Source: Lineus longissimus
Taxonomy: Eukaryota; Nemertea; Pilidiophora; Heteronemertea; Lineidae
Length of the DNA: 64,000 bases
Reading direction: 5' to 3'
Assembly: GCF_910592395.1 (NCBI RefSeq)
Contig: NC_088313.1
Location: forward strand, 7,072,501 to 7,136,500
In this document: positions 11,761-22,406 of the stretch, in pieces
Numbering within the stretch: the first letter of the stretch is position 1
How the letters are laid out: the number at the start of each line of letters is the position of its first letter
Translations under genes and position numbers: made by a program
Notes under the pieces: model-generated
The model's database searches: none
What the model was told of the DNA's origin: nothing
The model's input: the letters and a program-made list of their open reading frames with translations, nothing else

Positions 11761-12149
11761 CGTGTACCGCACAATGAAGGAGTCATCTCAGAAGCATAGG
11801 CCCTACCAGTTAGCCTTTGATTGCTGAAGATGGAACTGAGGGTTTATCTCGGAAGTAGTCTAGAGAGACTAGAGAAATTGATGTGTTAGCTCCGCAGGGG
11901 AGGAAATGTAGGGGTCATGACATAAGTGCTCCTGATGGATCAAATTCTAAGCAGCAGAGTGTCAGCTGAGCGCCAGGCCCTTGGGCTTCTTGTTCTTTCG
12001 TAATCTCTATGAAAGCAGTGAAGCCAGTAATATTGTGTGTGTACATTATTAATTATGATTGATTGTATTTGTTTCATTAGCACCACCCATCTCTTTGCAC
12101 GCTAGGGGCCCATGTACATTCCATTAGAAAGATCCTGGTTCCCCTGACT

Positions 12150-12262
12150 CTCATCTTTTCCTCTTCTGACTATATTTGCACCTGGTTTATTGTAATCACT
12201 CCCTAAAAAGTTTTGTACAACTTTATGGAACAATAAACTTTTTCTGAATCTGAATCTGAATC
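12150..12262 (+). mobile_element. Possible LINE/SINE 3' tail with (TGAATC)n
   Basis: A short AT-rich stretch with GGAACAATAAAC is followed by CTGAATCTGAATCTGAATC, the style of 3' microsatellite tail seen on L2/CR1-group elements. No coding part is attached, so the call rests on the tail alone. Confidence 0.35.
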
Positions 12263-13985
12263 ATTGAGTCATGTCAGTCACTCCGGCTGCTCCGGGGGGG
12301 GGGGGGGGGTCACTTCCTATAAGTTGTGTAGCACATCACCGTACCAAAAATCGCGGGTAAGCGGGGGGGGGCTGGGGGGTTCGAGCCGCATCAGCGGGAC
12401 CCGCGCGGGTGCCAAGATAAGCCCTCTATTTCACACCAGACCCCGCAGAAAGCCCACGGGAATCCTTCCAAAAACCCTCACTAGCACTTTAGCCCTTTCT
12501 TTGCAACAGTTGTGGCCGAAATACCTTGCAAAAAGCACGAAGAAACGCCGTCTTTTGATGGTGCCCGACCTAGATTTCATCATGCACGGAGCATTTTCGC
12601 GCCACAGTTGGTCGGCATGCTGGCAATTTTGTCCTCCGTTCGGGAGGGGTGGGGATTTGCATTTTTATGAAAGTTGCACAGCTATAGGCCTACCCGAGAA
12701 TTCCTCGGGAGAGTACCCATACGCATCCACTTGTCCATTTAAGAGAATGGCTACGACCAAATCAAAGCCACAGCTCTACCCGACCAATTATTTTAGCATC
12801 CTAAACAACCTGGGCACGTTATTGATCGACGAAGTGGACCCTCCAAGAATTTGCAGGTTCCCAGGATGGAGATGCAAACCTGAGAGCTATTCGCGTAGGC
12901 TACTCTCCTGCGGCATATTAGGGTAAGGGGTGGGGATTGAAAAGTAGCCTACCCCGCCAAAAGGGGTGGGGATCAAAAGTTGCTGTTACCCGCTGTAAGG
13001 GGCTTAATGATGTGGAGTACTGTCATGTGCTACACACCTTTCCGGGGGAGGGGGGGGGGGGGGGCGCTCATGTCTCAGATATGAGCTCGCTGGTTTGGGG
13101 CTCGACTGCATGTAGCATACATAGGCCTAGTCTACGTCGCATAGAGCAACATGTTTTTTTTTCTCTGTAAACAGATAAGGTGACTAGAAATTTCACAGCT
13201 CTTAAAGGAGCACTGTATTCGATGCAGAAAACTCTCAATTGATTATTAAAACCCTTACGTTCCCAACCGCGCTTTTTGGCGCGGTGACCCCCCCCCCCCC
13301 CCCCCCCCCGGAAAATGGTCCAAAAGGTCGAAATTTAGCATATAAATCGGTTTTTCGCGCCCAATTGTCTCTAAAAATCGCCGGCCGGCGATTTTTACCC
13401 ACCCCTGCTTTTATTCTCACGGAAATGGGGCATTTTTTCGGGGCCTAAAAGCACTTCTTTTTTCATTGGCTCTCATTGACTTTTAGCCAAGAAAACACAG
13501 TTTCCAATGCTGTGTGATCACTGGATTTTATCTGGAATTTAGAATGCCTGCATTCCACTGCTAAACACCTAGGCCTAGACCTAATTTTGATATTTATCGC
13601 CCCAAATTTCATGAATAACCTTCAGGAATCTCGGTTGCTGTCATATCACCTTGACGGCAACCATTTGGACTACAACTGGACCAAACCTCACTCGATTTGA
13701 TCGAAGCACGAATGAACGTGCCAAGGTTACGTCAACCTAGTATGATGCCCAACAAAAAGGAAGCAATGTCAGACCATTTTCAAAGTATTTTGGACCTTTA
13801 AGGACTGCCCTACCTTGGGCCCCCATTTATGCATTGAGACAGCGCTAGCTAAATATAGCACTGTTATGAACGCAGTGTATACATGCATCGATTGGGGTAC
13901 TGTATGGGGCAGGCAGCGTGTGTGGAGAGCACATTAATATCGTAAAGGCCTACATTTCTCCTTTAATGACAGAGTGTGACCTAGG
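12263..13985. other. Intergenic with poly-G/poly-C runs, no confirmed gene
   Basis: Poly-G at 12294-12309 and 13050-13064 and poly-C at 13288-13309. A 220-codon frame (12264-12926) is open, but its first third translates poly-G and simple sequence. From Met at 12748 (MATTKSKPQLYPTNYF) the composition is more protein-like and a GCAG/GTTCCC junction follows, so a first exon is conceivable but unsupported. Confidence 0.4.
13373..13396. repeat. 24-bp perfect palindrome
   Basis: AAAAATCGCCGG followed immediately by its exact reverse complement, with no spacer. It lies 64 bp after a 22-base poly-C run. No function is evident. Confidence 0.8.
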
Positions 13986-13989
13986 AGCG

Positions 13990-14450
13990 TTTTTGGCTCA
14001 CCTGTGGTGAGCCTTTACCATGACGCAGTGTCCGTCGTCGTCCGTCGTCCGTCGTCCGTCGTCGTTAGACATGGGTGGCACGTTTTGTAACCGCTGAAGC
14101 TATTGAACTCAAACTTGGTACACAAGTACCCCTAGGTGACCGCTACTCAGAGACCAAATCCCTGCCTTATATGTTTCATGGTTTGGCCACCAGGGGGCCA
14201 AAGGTCAAAAATGAAAAAATGCGTTTTCTCCCTTATTACTGGTCCAAAAAATTTGAAAAAAATATGGTAGGTGCTTCTACTAATAGTACATCACATAGTC
14301 ATCATCGTGACAGTCGGTTGTGACCCTGACCATTGATTGTGATTGTGACGAATCGTCTTCCTGATCAACGGTCATCATTGTGGACAGTCGGTTGTGACCC
14401 TGACAATTGATTGTGATCCGGGACCAATCGTCTTCCTGATCTGAATCTGC
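13990..14450 (+). mobile_element. Partial second-family Helentron-like element (GGCTCACC end)
   Basis: Begins TTTTTGGCTCACCTGTGGTG, then (GTCCGTC)n, then a segment containing GGCACGTTTTGTAACCGCT and TTGGCCACCAGGGGGCC. The same order occurs at 27903 onward. No matching right end is seen here. 14302-14443 is a two-unit tandem repeat of about 72 bp (ACAGTCGGTTGTGACCCTGA in each). Confidence 0.5.
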
Positions 14451-15143
14451 AGTAAAACCGAATAAAAGTGGTGTTTAGCGATGCTGATTATCGACCTGAT
14501 CACCCTAATTATCGACCTGGGATGATCACTGTCAGTCGGGCCGTCATGTGTATTCGTCTGCTATAAATAGTTCTCATGTAATCAGACAAAATAAGGTACT
14601 TTAGGATTACTGTTTTTTGGGAGAAATCAGTTAGACTTGCTAAGATAGAAAAGTTGATTCAATACTGCACAGGGGCGTAGGAGCGAAGCCACGGGGGGGG
14701 GGGGGGGGCTGGGCTAGGCCCCTGTCCCAGCCTTCCCTCTCCCGGTGACTCAGGAACATTCCAGATACATGTACTGCCAACTGGGCACCTGTATGACCAA
14801 GATATCAAGTGCCGATCTTGGTACAACGACGTACTGCTGAGCGTGAATCTCCGTCCATAACTTACCAGCTTGGAATAAATATATATTTTTAGAGTGATAA
14901 ATGTTACTGGCCTCATTATGACGGAGGGAGAGAAAAAAATAGAAAATACCAATTAAAGAGGTCTTCACCAAGGAGACAATAGCAAAGGAATAACGACTTT
15001 GGATCCTTACCAGTAGTGAAATATGTGTAAATCAAATCTTATGAATAGGCTTTTTTCATAACGTATTCTCCTCATTGTCCGCACAGCGTTTTTCTTTGTA
15101 TTCGAGCGCACGGACAATAGCGAAGCACTCTCATGATAAAACC
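14451..15143. other. Intergenic, no gene recognised
   Basis: Contains a 16-base poly-G run (14693-14708) and, just beyond the BEL/Pao stop codon, a small inverted repeat (ATTGTCCG at about 15074, CGGACAAT at about 15111). No LTR was found here. Confidence 0.5.
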
Positions 15144-18100
15144 CTAATGAGTTAGTATGCCCACAGGAAAGGCCAGTGTAAGCGCATACAGTCTAGACCA
15201 ATCAGAGTACTTGGTGAATTTATCTAGGAGGGCAGTTTTCTCTATCGCTCCAGTGGCCATGACCTGGACCCTTTTGACTTCCGGGTCGTCTGACGTGATG
15301 AGCAGTGGACTGGTACTTTCAGCAGGGATCTCTTCTTTCCACAGAAATGGTGGTCCTTGGAACCAATTGGAGGTCGTCAGCTCATTGGCTTTTAAGCCTC
15401 TGGAAGCAAAATCTGCCGGATTCTCGTTTGTCGACACATACCTCCATTGGTCTGGGCTGGATGATTCATGGATCCGCTGGATTCTATTTGCCACAAAGAT
15501 GTGAAATCTACGGGCTTCATTTTTTATATATCCGAGGACAACCTTGGAGTCTGTCCAAAAAATGTTCTTCAGCCCAGAGTTGGCCAGTTCATGGTTCAGA
15601 AGATCACATATCTTCACTGACACCACTGCAGCCTGCAGCTCTAACCTAGGTATTGTAACCGGTTTTAGTGGGGCTACACGAGCTTTCGCCATCACCAAGG
15701 AGCAGTAAACCTGGCCCTGCATGTCTACTTGCCTCAAATATGAGCACTGTCCGTATCCTGTGAGGGATGCGTCTGAAAAGTGATGTAGCTCAGCAGATTT
15801 GACCGTACCAAATTCAGAGGGCTTGTAGCATCTTTGGATCTTGAGGTTGCTGAGGTTGTGAAGGTCCTGCCTCCAGTCCTCCCACCGTGGTCTTAATTCA
15901 TCGGGAAGTGGCTGGTCCCAGTCGGTGTTGTTTCTACAAAGTTGCTGGAGGATCATTTTTCCTCGCAGAATGAGTGGCGCCAGAAATCCCAGGGGGTCGA
16001 ATACAGATGAAACCATTGACAAGATCCCACGACGTATAAGGGGTTGATCTTGAATTGTGATTCTGAACTGGAAGGCATCGGATTCAGCACTCCACTGGAT
16101 TCGTAGGGCTCGCTCAATGGGCAATGGATCTAATGTTAGGTCAAGATTCATCAGGTCTTTTGCTCGTTCCGAAACAGGGATGGAATCCAGCACTTCCCGG
16201 CTGTTAGACGTGAACTTGTGCAGCCTGAGCTTACCCTTGGCGCAGATCTCTCTTGCCTGATCAACTACTTTGATGGCAGCTGTTGTCTCTTCAAAGCTTG
16301 TCAGGCCATCGTCCATATAGAAATCTTGCGATATGAACTTTGAAGCCTCAAGTCCGATGTCTTGGTATATATTGGCGATGTACTTTAGGCCATATATGGC
16401 GCAGCCTGGTGATGATGCAGCACCAAATAGGTGTACATTCATCCTATACTCTGACGGTTCTGTGTTGAGGTTTCCTCCTTCCCACCATAAGAAATGGAGA
16501 TAATTTCTATCCTCTTGGCGAACTCTGAAGGAATGAAACATCCGCTCAATATCGCACATGGCAGCGATGCGTCCTTTCCGGAAGCGGCACGAAACCCCAA
16601 CGAGAGTGTTCATTTGGTCAGGGCCTTGGAGCAGATGATCGTTAAGACTCGTGCCACGGAATTTTGCTGCACAGTCAAAGACAACTCGTATCTTCTCTGG
16701 CTTCTTTGGGTGGTACACCCCATGGTGTGGGATATACCACTTAACGTCATTGTCTTGAATATTTGGAACTTTTTCGGCCTCCCCCTTCAAAATGATGTCT
16801 TCCATAAATGTTTGGTAATCCTTGAAATATTTGGAATCCTTCATAAACTTCCTGCGGAGGTGTTCAAGACGGATTTTTGCTACCGACTTGTTGTCAGGAA
16901 GATTTGGCTTGTCCTTCTTAAATGGCAGTGGCATCGTAACGTAACCATCCTCAGATTGGTGCGTCGTTGAGTTTAGGATGTCTAAGAATCGAATATCTTC
17001 TTGTGATACTTTCTTCCCATCATCCTTCTTCTCATGGAAGTCTGACTCCAAAATGTCTCTTATTTCTTGGGCCTTCAATTTTTCTTCTTTGACATTTGTC
17101 CTGAGAACAAAATGTGCTTCTGTGGGTAAGCCAATGGGTATTTGAAGGTTTGTTGGAACTTTTCTTGAAACAGTGAGGCAGGTCAGACCTATGGCATCTC
17201 CTGAATCCTCTCTCGGGGTGACACCACCCACAATGCTCCATCCCAAATCAGTCTGAATTGCGAAGGGTTCGGATCCCTTACCTGTGATGGCTCGTCTTGG
17301 TGCTAACGCCTGTGGGCAGTTGTAGCCGATCAATAGACCAACCTCGCAGTCGAACAGTGGCGGGATTCTGTCCAGAATCTCTCCCATGTGAGGCCACCGT
17401 CTGGCGGTTTCTCTGGTCGGAATGTGGGACCTTTCCATTGGGATGAAGTCCCGGGAATACGTAGGAGGTAGGTTTATCCTAATGCTGGATTCATATCCCC
17501 TTACAACAAGACCCCGAAACTTTCTGCAGGGAATTGTTTTGTCCTTTGACGTCATCGTGGTCAGCTTTAACTCCACTGGGGTAGAGTGTCGGCGAACCTC
17601 TTCTTGGCTTTTGTAAAGGGAGTCTGTTGTGTCACCAAGGACAAACGTCGTGTCAGATTGTGAATCCAAAAGAGCATAAACCAGATGCTCCTCATCTGGG
17701 GAAGACCGGTCGGCGATCCACACTGGCACTACCATGGATGACATGGAATCTATGTTGTTACTTGAAAGTCCACAAAAATTTCTTGCTGTCGCCTCAGTTG
17801 TAAATGGGTTAGGAGATTTCTTAGTTGTACCATCTTTGGTTGGAGTTGAACTCGGCCTTTTGAAGTTTCTTTCTTCATGGAGGCTGGTGGGGTGTTTGCC
17901 CTTGCATGATTTGCACACACTCCTCTGCTTGCAAAATTTTGCCTGGTGGCCGTGGCCTAGGCAACCAAAACAGAGTTCCTTGCTCTTGACAAATTCTTGC
18001 CTCTCCATGAGGGGTTTTCCTGCCAGTGTCTTGCATTCTTGAACCTGATGATTATCTCTTCTGCAAAAAGCACACTTTGCCTTACCAGTGCCTTCCTCTC

Positions 18101-20042
18101 GCCCACCCGTTGTGAAAGTTCTCGCCCCAGCGCTTCTGGTCGGCTTGTCTCGTTCTTTCTCGGAGTTGCCTCGTAGGGAAGTGAGGGAGGTGATAGGGTC
18201 ACAAGCAATGGTTGCCTCATCCTTGACAAACTTCACAAATTCGCTAAAGCGTGGGAACGAGTCGGTCGGGCCCTTCAATCTTGCAACTACACGGCCCCAT
18301 CTCCCAGCAAGCCAGTCGGGAAGTTTTTGCAGGAGTCTTCTGTTTTCTCGACAATCATTTAGAACCTCAAGTCCTCTTATGTCTGTCATAGCTGCTTGAC
18401 ATTGTTGAAGAAAATCAGCAAACTGTCTGAGACCTTTGCTGTCCTTAGGACCAATCTTTGGCCAGGCGTCTAATTTGTCTCGAAACGCTTCAGTGATCAT
18501 AAACGGGTTGCCATATCGATCTTCAAGTGTCTCTTTGGCTTTCTCAAATGCATTTTCTGTATTTAGGAGAAAATACCCGTTTACAGCTTCCTTGGCAGGG
18601 CCGCCGACATACTTCTTCAAGTAATGTATTCTTTCCTGACCTGGAATACCTCTACTCTCTATCAAAGCTGAAAATGAAGCTCTCCAATCTGGGTATAATA
18701 AGGCATCCCCGTTGAAGACTGGTGGCTCTGGGACTGGTAAGCGACTTAACGTAACAGAGGCTGCAAGGGCTTCAGCAATCATCCTTATGTCATTCCCAGT
18801 TGCTGGCGGGTGCCATACAGGAGCGGTGGGGTTCATGGAAGGAGACGTCGTCAGCCTGTCGTCAACTCTTGGAATACTTTCTATCTTCATTTGTTGTGTT
18901 GGAATTTCGGGAACCTTTTGCTCCTGAAACTGAAATGCAGTCTCTATCTTGGACTGTGACACTGATGGTACGCCTACATACTTACCATTCTTCGACAAGC
19001 TTGTGTCTGCTCTTCTCTCACTCTGTTCTTTCCTAAAGTTGACTGTGTTATGTATCTTCAGACTCTGTCTGCTTCTGGCTTTACTCCCTCTACTTTCTCT
19101 CTCTTCCTCTTCAAAGACCCTAAGTTTGGCTTCTTCAATTCTTAGTTTCTTCGCTGTTTTCTGTTGCTCTATTTCACGACGTTTTCGTGCAATTTCAGCA
19201 TCTATTTCCAGCCGCCTGGCCTTCTCAGCTGCTTCTCTTCGGGCAGTTTGGGCTGGTTGTTCAGCTTCTTCAAGGGCACGGCGCTTGGCTTCTTCGAGCT
19301 GGAGTTTGATTAGTTCATCTTCTTTCTCAGCTTCTTCTCGCTGTGCGTCTAATTCCGCTTGCAGGGCAGCTGCTTGTGCAGCAGATTCTCTTCGGAGTGA
19401 AGATTTGGTAGATGCGCGCGAGTGATGGCTAGAAAAGATTGACAACCCTGATTGGCTGATAGGCCTCTCTGGAATCTCACCCTTTACTGAGTCAATGGCA
19501 CCAGCTGTCAATGCATTTAGAGCATCGACAGCTCTCCTGACTTCGGAGGGAGGGGAACCACTGCTCACTCTCCTAACCTTGTTATAGATTGTGTTGACCT
19601 CACTTATGCGCTCTTTTAGGTCCTCTTCTAACGACCGCTGGAAATCTGGTAACTTATGTAGGGCAGTTTTTGCTGCCAGGTCTTCAGCAGACCGTGAAGC
19701 CACCTTGCATTCCTTGGCCTTTTCCCAAAAATGATCAATGAGATCTTCTGTTTCCCTCTGCTTGGCCTTATCAGTCAGTCTCTCTGATCTCCTAGGCTGC
19801 TGCCTTGCTGTGTCCTCATTAACATCGACAGCTCTTTTTTCTTCCTCTTTCTCTTTCTTTTTCTCTTTCTCTGGGTTTTTCACTTCATTGCTTGCCCATT
19901 TTGGTTCGTCTTGGTCTGCTTCCTTGGCCTCATTCTCTTGCTCGGTCGGGACATTTTCACCAGTCTCACCAACAGGTGGAGTATGAACCTCTGCCTCGAT
20001 TATGACCTCTGCTTGAGGAGGCTCTTCCTTCTCTGAACTCAT
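15144..20042 (-). CDS. BEL/Pao retrotransposon gag-pol polyprotein, integrase missing
   Basis: A single uninterrupted frame of 1632 codons. The first ~410 residues are charged, Glu/Lys/Arg-rich and probably coiled coil. A DUF1759-type gag segment starts near residue 447 (YPDWRASFSALIES). CCHC knuckles sit near residues 657 and 690 (CAFCRRDNHQVQEC, CFGCLGHGHQAKFC). The protease motif ALLDSQSDTTFV lies near 792. The Pao-type RT has its catalytic YMDD at 1242-1245, followed by a Pao peptidase A17/RNase H-like part (FSDASLTGYG near 1424). The frame ends a little after this (AFPVGILTH), so the integrase expected in BEL/Pao is absent. No LTR pair was found; a weak initiator-tRNA-like TGGTATAGCAG (minus strand, about 20896-20906) could mark the primer site. 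Intact length with a missing end suggests a recent truncation. Confidence 0.93.
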   Translation of the reverse strand: MSSEKEEPPQAEVIIEAEVHTPPVGETGENVPTEQENEAKEADQDEPKWASNEVKNPEKEKKKEKEEEKRAVDVNEDTARQQPRRSERLTDKAKQRETEDLIDHFWEKAKECKVASRSAEDLAAKTALHKLPDFQRSLEEDLKERISEVNTIYNKVRRVSSGSPPSEVRRAVDALNALTAGAIDSVKGEIPERPISQSGLSIFSSHHSRASTKSSLRRESAAQAAALQAELDAQREEAEKEDELIKLQLEEAKRRALEEAEQPAQTARREAAEKARRLEIDAEIARKRREIEQQKTAKKLRIEEAKLRVFEEEERESRGSKARSRQSLKIHNTVNFRKEQSERRADTSLSKNGKYVGVPSVSQSKIETAFQFQEQKVPEIPTQQMKIESIPRVDDRLTTSPSMNPTAPVWHPPATGNDIRMIAEALAASVTLSRLPVPEPPVFNGDALLYPDWRASFSALIESRGIPGQERIHYLKKYVGGPAKEAVNGYFLLNTENAFEKAKETLEDRYGNPFMITEAFRDKLDAWPKIGPKDSKGLRQFADFLQQCQAAMTDIRGLEVLNDCRENRRLLQKLPDWLAGRWGRVVARLKGPTDSFPRFSEFVKFVKDEATIACDPITSLTSLRGNSEKERDKPTRSAGARTFTTGGREEGTGKAKCAFCRRDNHQVQECKTLAGKPLMERQEFVKSKELCFGCLGHGHQAKFCKQRSVCKSCKGKHPTSLHEERNFKRPSSTPTKDGTTKKSPNPFTTEATARNFCGLSSNNIDSMSSMVVPVWIADRSSPDEEHLVYALLDSQSDTTFVLGDTTDSLYKSQEEVRRHSTPVELKLTTMTSKDKTIPCRKFRGLVVRGYESSIRINLPPTYSRDFIPMERSHIPTRETARRWPHMGEILDRIPPLFDCEVGLLIGYNCPQALAPRRAITGKGSEPFAIQTDLGWSIVGGVTPREDSGDAIGLTCLTVSRKVPTNLQIPIGLPTEAHFVLRTNVKEEKLKAQEIRDILESDFHEKKDDGKKVSQEDIRFLDILNSTTHQSEDGYVTMPLPFKKDKPNLPDNKSVAKIRLEHLRRKFMKDSKYFKDYQTFMEDIILKGEAEKVPNIQDNDVKWYIPHHGVYHPKKPEKIRVVFDCAAKFRGTSLNDHLLQGPDQMNTLVGVSCRFRKGRIAAMCDIERMFHSFRVRQEDRNYLHFLWWEGGNLNTEPSEYRMNVHLFGAASSPGCAIYGLKYIANIYQDIGLEASKFISQDFYMDDGLTSFEETTAAIKVVDQAREICAKGKLRLHKFTSNSREVLDSIPVSERAKDLMNLDLTLDPLPIERALRIQWSAESDAFQFRITIQDQPLIRRGILSMVSSVFDPLGFLAPLILRGKMILQQLCRNNTDWDQPLPDELRPRWEDWRQDLHNLSNLKIQRCYKPSEFGTVKSAELHHFSDASLTGYGQCSYLRQVDMQGQVYCSLVMAKARVAPLKPVTIPRLELQAAVVSVKICDLLNHELANSGLKNIFWTDSKVVLGYIKNEARRFHIFVANRIQRIHESSSPDQWRYVSTNENPADFASRGLKANELTTSNWFQGPPFLWKEEIPAESTSPLLITSDDPEVKRVQVMATGAIEKTALLDKFTKYSDWSRLYALTLAFPVGILTH

Positions 20043-22406
20043 GATTGTTTGCTTCGTCCGTCTGCAATTAGACTTAAGGGTAAAGAATTAGTGGCAAGTG
20101 ATAAGACAATGAACCAATAGATACTCTAAACTCTAAATTCGCTAACGTTAAGGGAATTTCTCTGAACTCTTCTTTGGTCAAGTCAAATCAGCACACATGT
20201 ACCACGATATTCAAAACCCCCCTCCAAAACAAAACATACGAAGTGCAGCAATCATTGGAGCTCAAAAATTGACTCTTTAAATGAGAGGATACTCCAATAA
20301 TGAGAGGCTACCAAGTACCAAGAATGTAACCGTCTGGAATGCAAGGTTAAAACGACATAAGGATAGGCCTACTGTCACGACAAAGAAAACATGACCTGAA
20401 AACAAAGCATTTATGATACATGGGGCATATAAAGGTGAGTATGCTGTTCTGAATGTGCATACTGTAACCACGAAAGTTTATAATAAGTTCATAAAGTTCA
20501 TTTCATTGAATAATGTCTCTCTGTATTAAAGTCAATTGGAATATTGCAGAATGTTCATTTGGCAGCCAGAGTTTTCAAACGGTCACAGTTGGTTTCAGTT
20601 AGTTGTTTCTTTACCAGTCTCTTGAATTAATCTATTGGCAATTCTCTCTCAGTTTCACAAAGTTTTCACTTAATGCGGTTCGTGATGAAGCACCTAGCTT
20701 CTTGGTTTCGTAAGAAATTCCGGCAAGCTGATAATCACTAATCGGACACACACAACATTTGGCGGATGTCGTTGATATCATGTATATCTCGCTGACTCTT
20801 GGGACTCTTTGAGGTACCGTATACTGCAAGCTCCTTGGCTTTGGTATCGTGGAGTCGTCTAGTAGGCTCCTTTACATCTGTGGGGAACCATCTGCTATAC
20901 CAACAATGGACTATAGGGATGGCTTGTTCTCTTCATGCAGATGCCTTTTACTGTAAGCGCATCATGTAACTCGAGACGAAAATATTCTTTATGTGATAAA
21001 CTGATGTTTATTAACACCGTAAAAGACTGAAAATATACAAGATGAAAGTATCCTCAGTACAATTACATATATGAACTATTGAAAACACAGTATTAGAAAC
21101 ATGATGACTCAGCCTGGTTGTGATTTTAGGAGTACCAAGCACACACATATAATGCATACATGAATGCATGCAACAGTAGCTACACAGGCATCACAAAGGC
21201 ACAAATGTACCTCTAAATCCTCATCAAACATAAACATTGGAATACATACCATGCATGTATTATAACCTCACTAGTTGAGGAAACTGTTAATACAGAACAG
21301 CATATAGCTGCAGGAAATATATATGGATATGTATCTGTGTATCATATGATAAGTTCACAATCTAACAGAGACAAAGGAAACCCAGCATGGTTAAGAGAAT
21401 TAGGAAAGGTGAGCTCTTTAAACCCTCAAAACTCTGATGTTAACCATCATCTATTGGAAATAAGATAATCTATAGAATCTATAAATATTGATAATTGTAC
21501 ATACCATGTTTTGCCTCTAGAATTTCACATGATGCCTTAGATTTTGAGAGATACAAATTGTAGGAAAATAGGTACAGTATTTCTCAGTGTGCTTGTCTCC
21601 AAGAAAAAGGCCTAGCTCTTGTTTACATTCTGTGGTACTTGAGGTCAGCTAGATAGCATGCACAAAAATGATGCCAGATATGCTCGAGCAGGGGTTGAGA
21701 CTGTAGACAGGTTGTTGAGTCCAATGGTTGCTACAGCCAGCGTCTACTAATTGGCCAATTTACTTCTTTGTGTCCAAAATAGTTGGCTGAAGTGCTCGGA
21801 TGAATGCATCTTAGTTGAGGTTTTATCAATGGATTTTTTCCCGCCTCTCCAGTATACAGGGACTGTTAAAATCTTCGAGAGGAACAACCTTTAACCAAAC
21901 GTTACGGACGTAATCACACATAGATTTGTTACAGACGAATTTATTATTGACCTGGCTTCTCAGCTAGCTGTGTAATATGCTGGCAAAATATTTATGACAA
22001 TAATTTTCACAATGTCTATAGGCCTACCCACTCTTGTCCTTGAACAAGAATGTGACCGCCTGCTACCGAGTAGTACAATTCAGTTGCTTATGAATTCCGT
22101 CCGTAACGATCTTTGACCCCCCTGCAGAAATTTGGAAAAAAACCTTTGCATGAAATTTAATGTTTAGCCAAAACTAAAATGACCTGCTGCAAACAAATCT
22201 TCTACTGCAGCAAATGGTTGCAGCGTTACGGACGGAATTGGCAGACAAAGGTTGACCCCTTTTTGATTTCACCCGGTTGAAGTCGTTCTCGTTCTCGGAA
22301 TCATCTTAATCTCTTTATTGTTCGTGGGCAGCAACAAATGCGAATTTCGATACACGAAATCTCCTTTTGGTAACTGATTCATAAACTTCATTTAGCATAA
22401 GATGTA
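20043..22406. other. Upstream flank of BEL/Pao, no gene recognised
   Basis: May include the 5' leader and LTR of the BEL/Pao element, but no border could be proved because the second LTR is missing. A short element with 16-bp inverted ends (AATTCCGTCCGTAACG at 22093-22108, complement at 22224-22239) lies near the right end. Confidence 0.45.
22093..22239. repeat. 147-bp inverted-repeat element
   Basis: Perfect 16-bp inverted ends AATTCCGTCCGTAACG enclose 115 bp. A related GTTACGGACGTAATC lies near 21900. Probably a small MITE; target duplication not clear. Confidence 0.5.

Larger units (their letters stand above)
10071..11993 (+). mobile_element. Helentron-like element, copy A
   Basis: Left end TTTTTAGCTCAGCTGACAAA and right end CAGCTGAGCGCCAGGCCC...CTTCTTGTT are the two termini shared by five copies in this window. 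The left AGCTCAGCTGA is repeated in inverted form (TCAGCTGAGC) just inside the right-hand hairpin AGGCCCTTGGGC. This is the asymmetric inverted-repeat layout known for Helitron2/Helentron elements. No Rep or helicase is present, so it is non-autonomous. A TA-flanked foldback is nested at 10118-10772. Confidence 0.6.

Noticed and set aside
12264-12926. 220-codon ORF
   Set aside because: The first part translates poly-G and simple sequence. The later part might hold a short exon, but no splice-consistent partner was found.
20886-21100. 5' LTR of the BEL/Pao element
   Set aside because: A weak primer-site-like TGGTATAGCAG and an AATAAA are present on the minus strand, but without a second LTR neither border can be shown.
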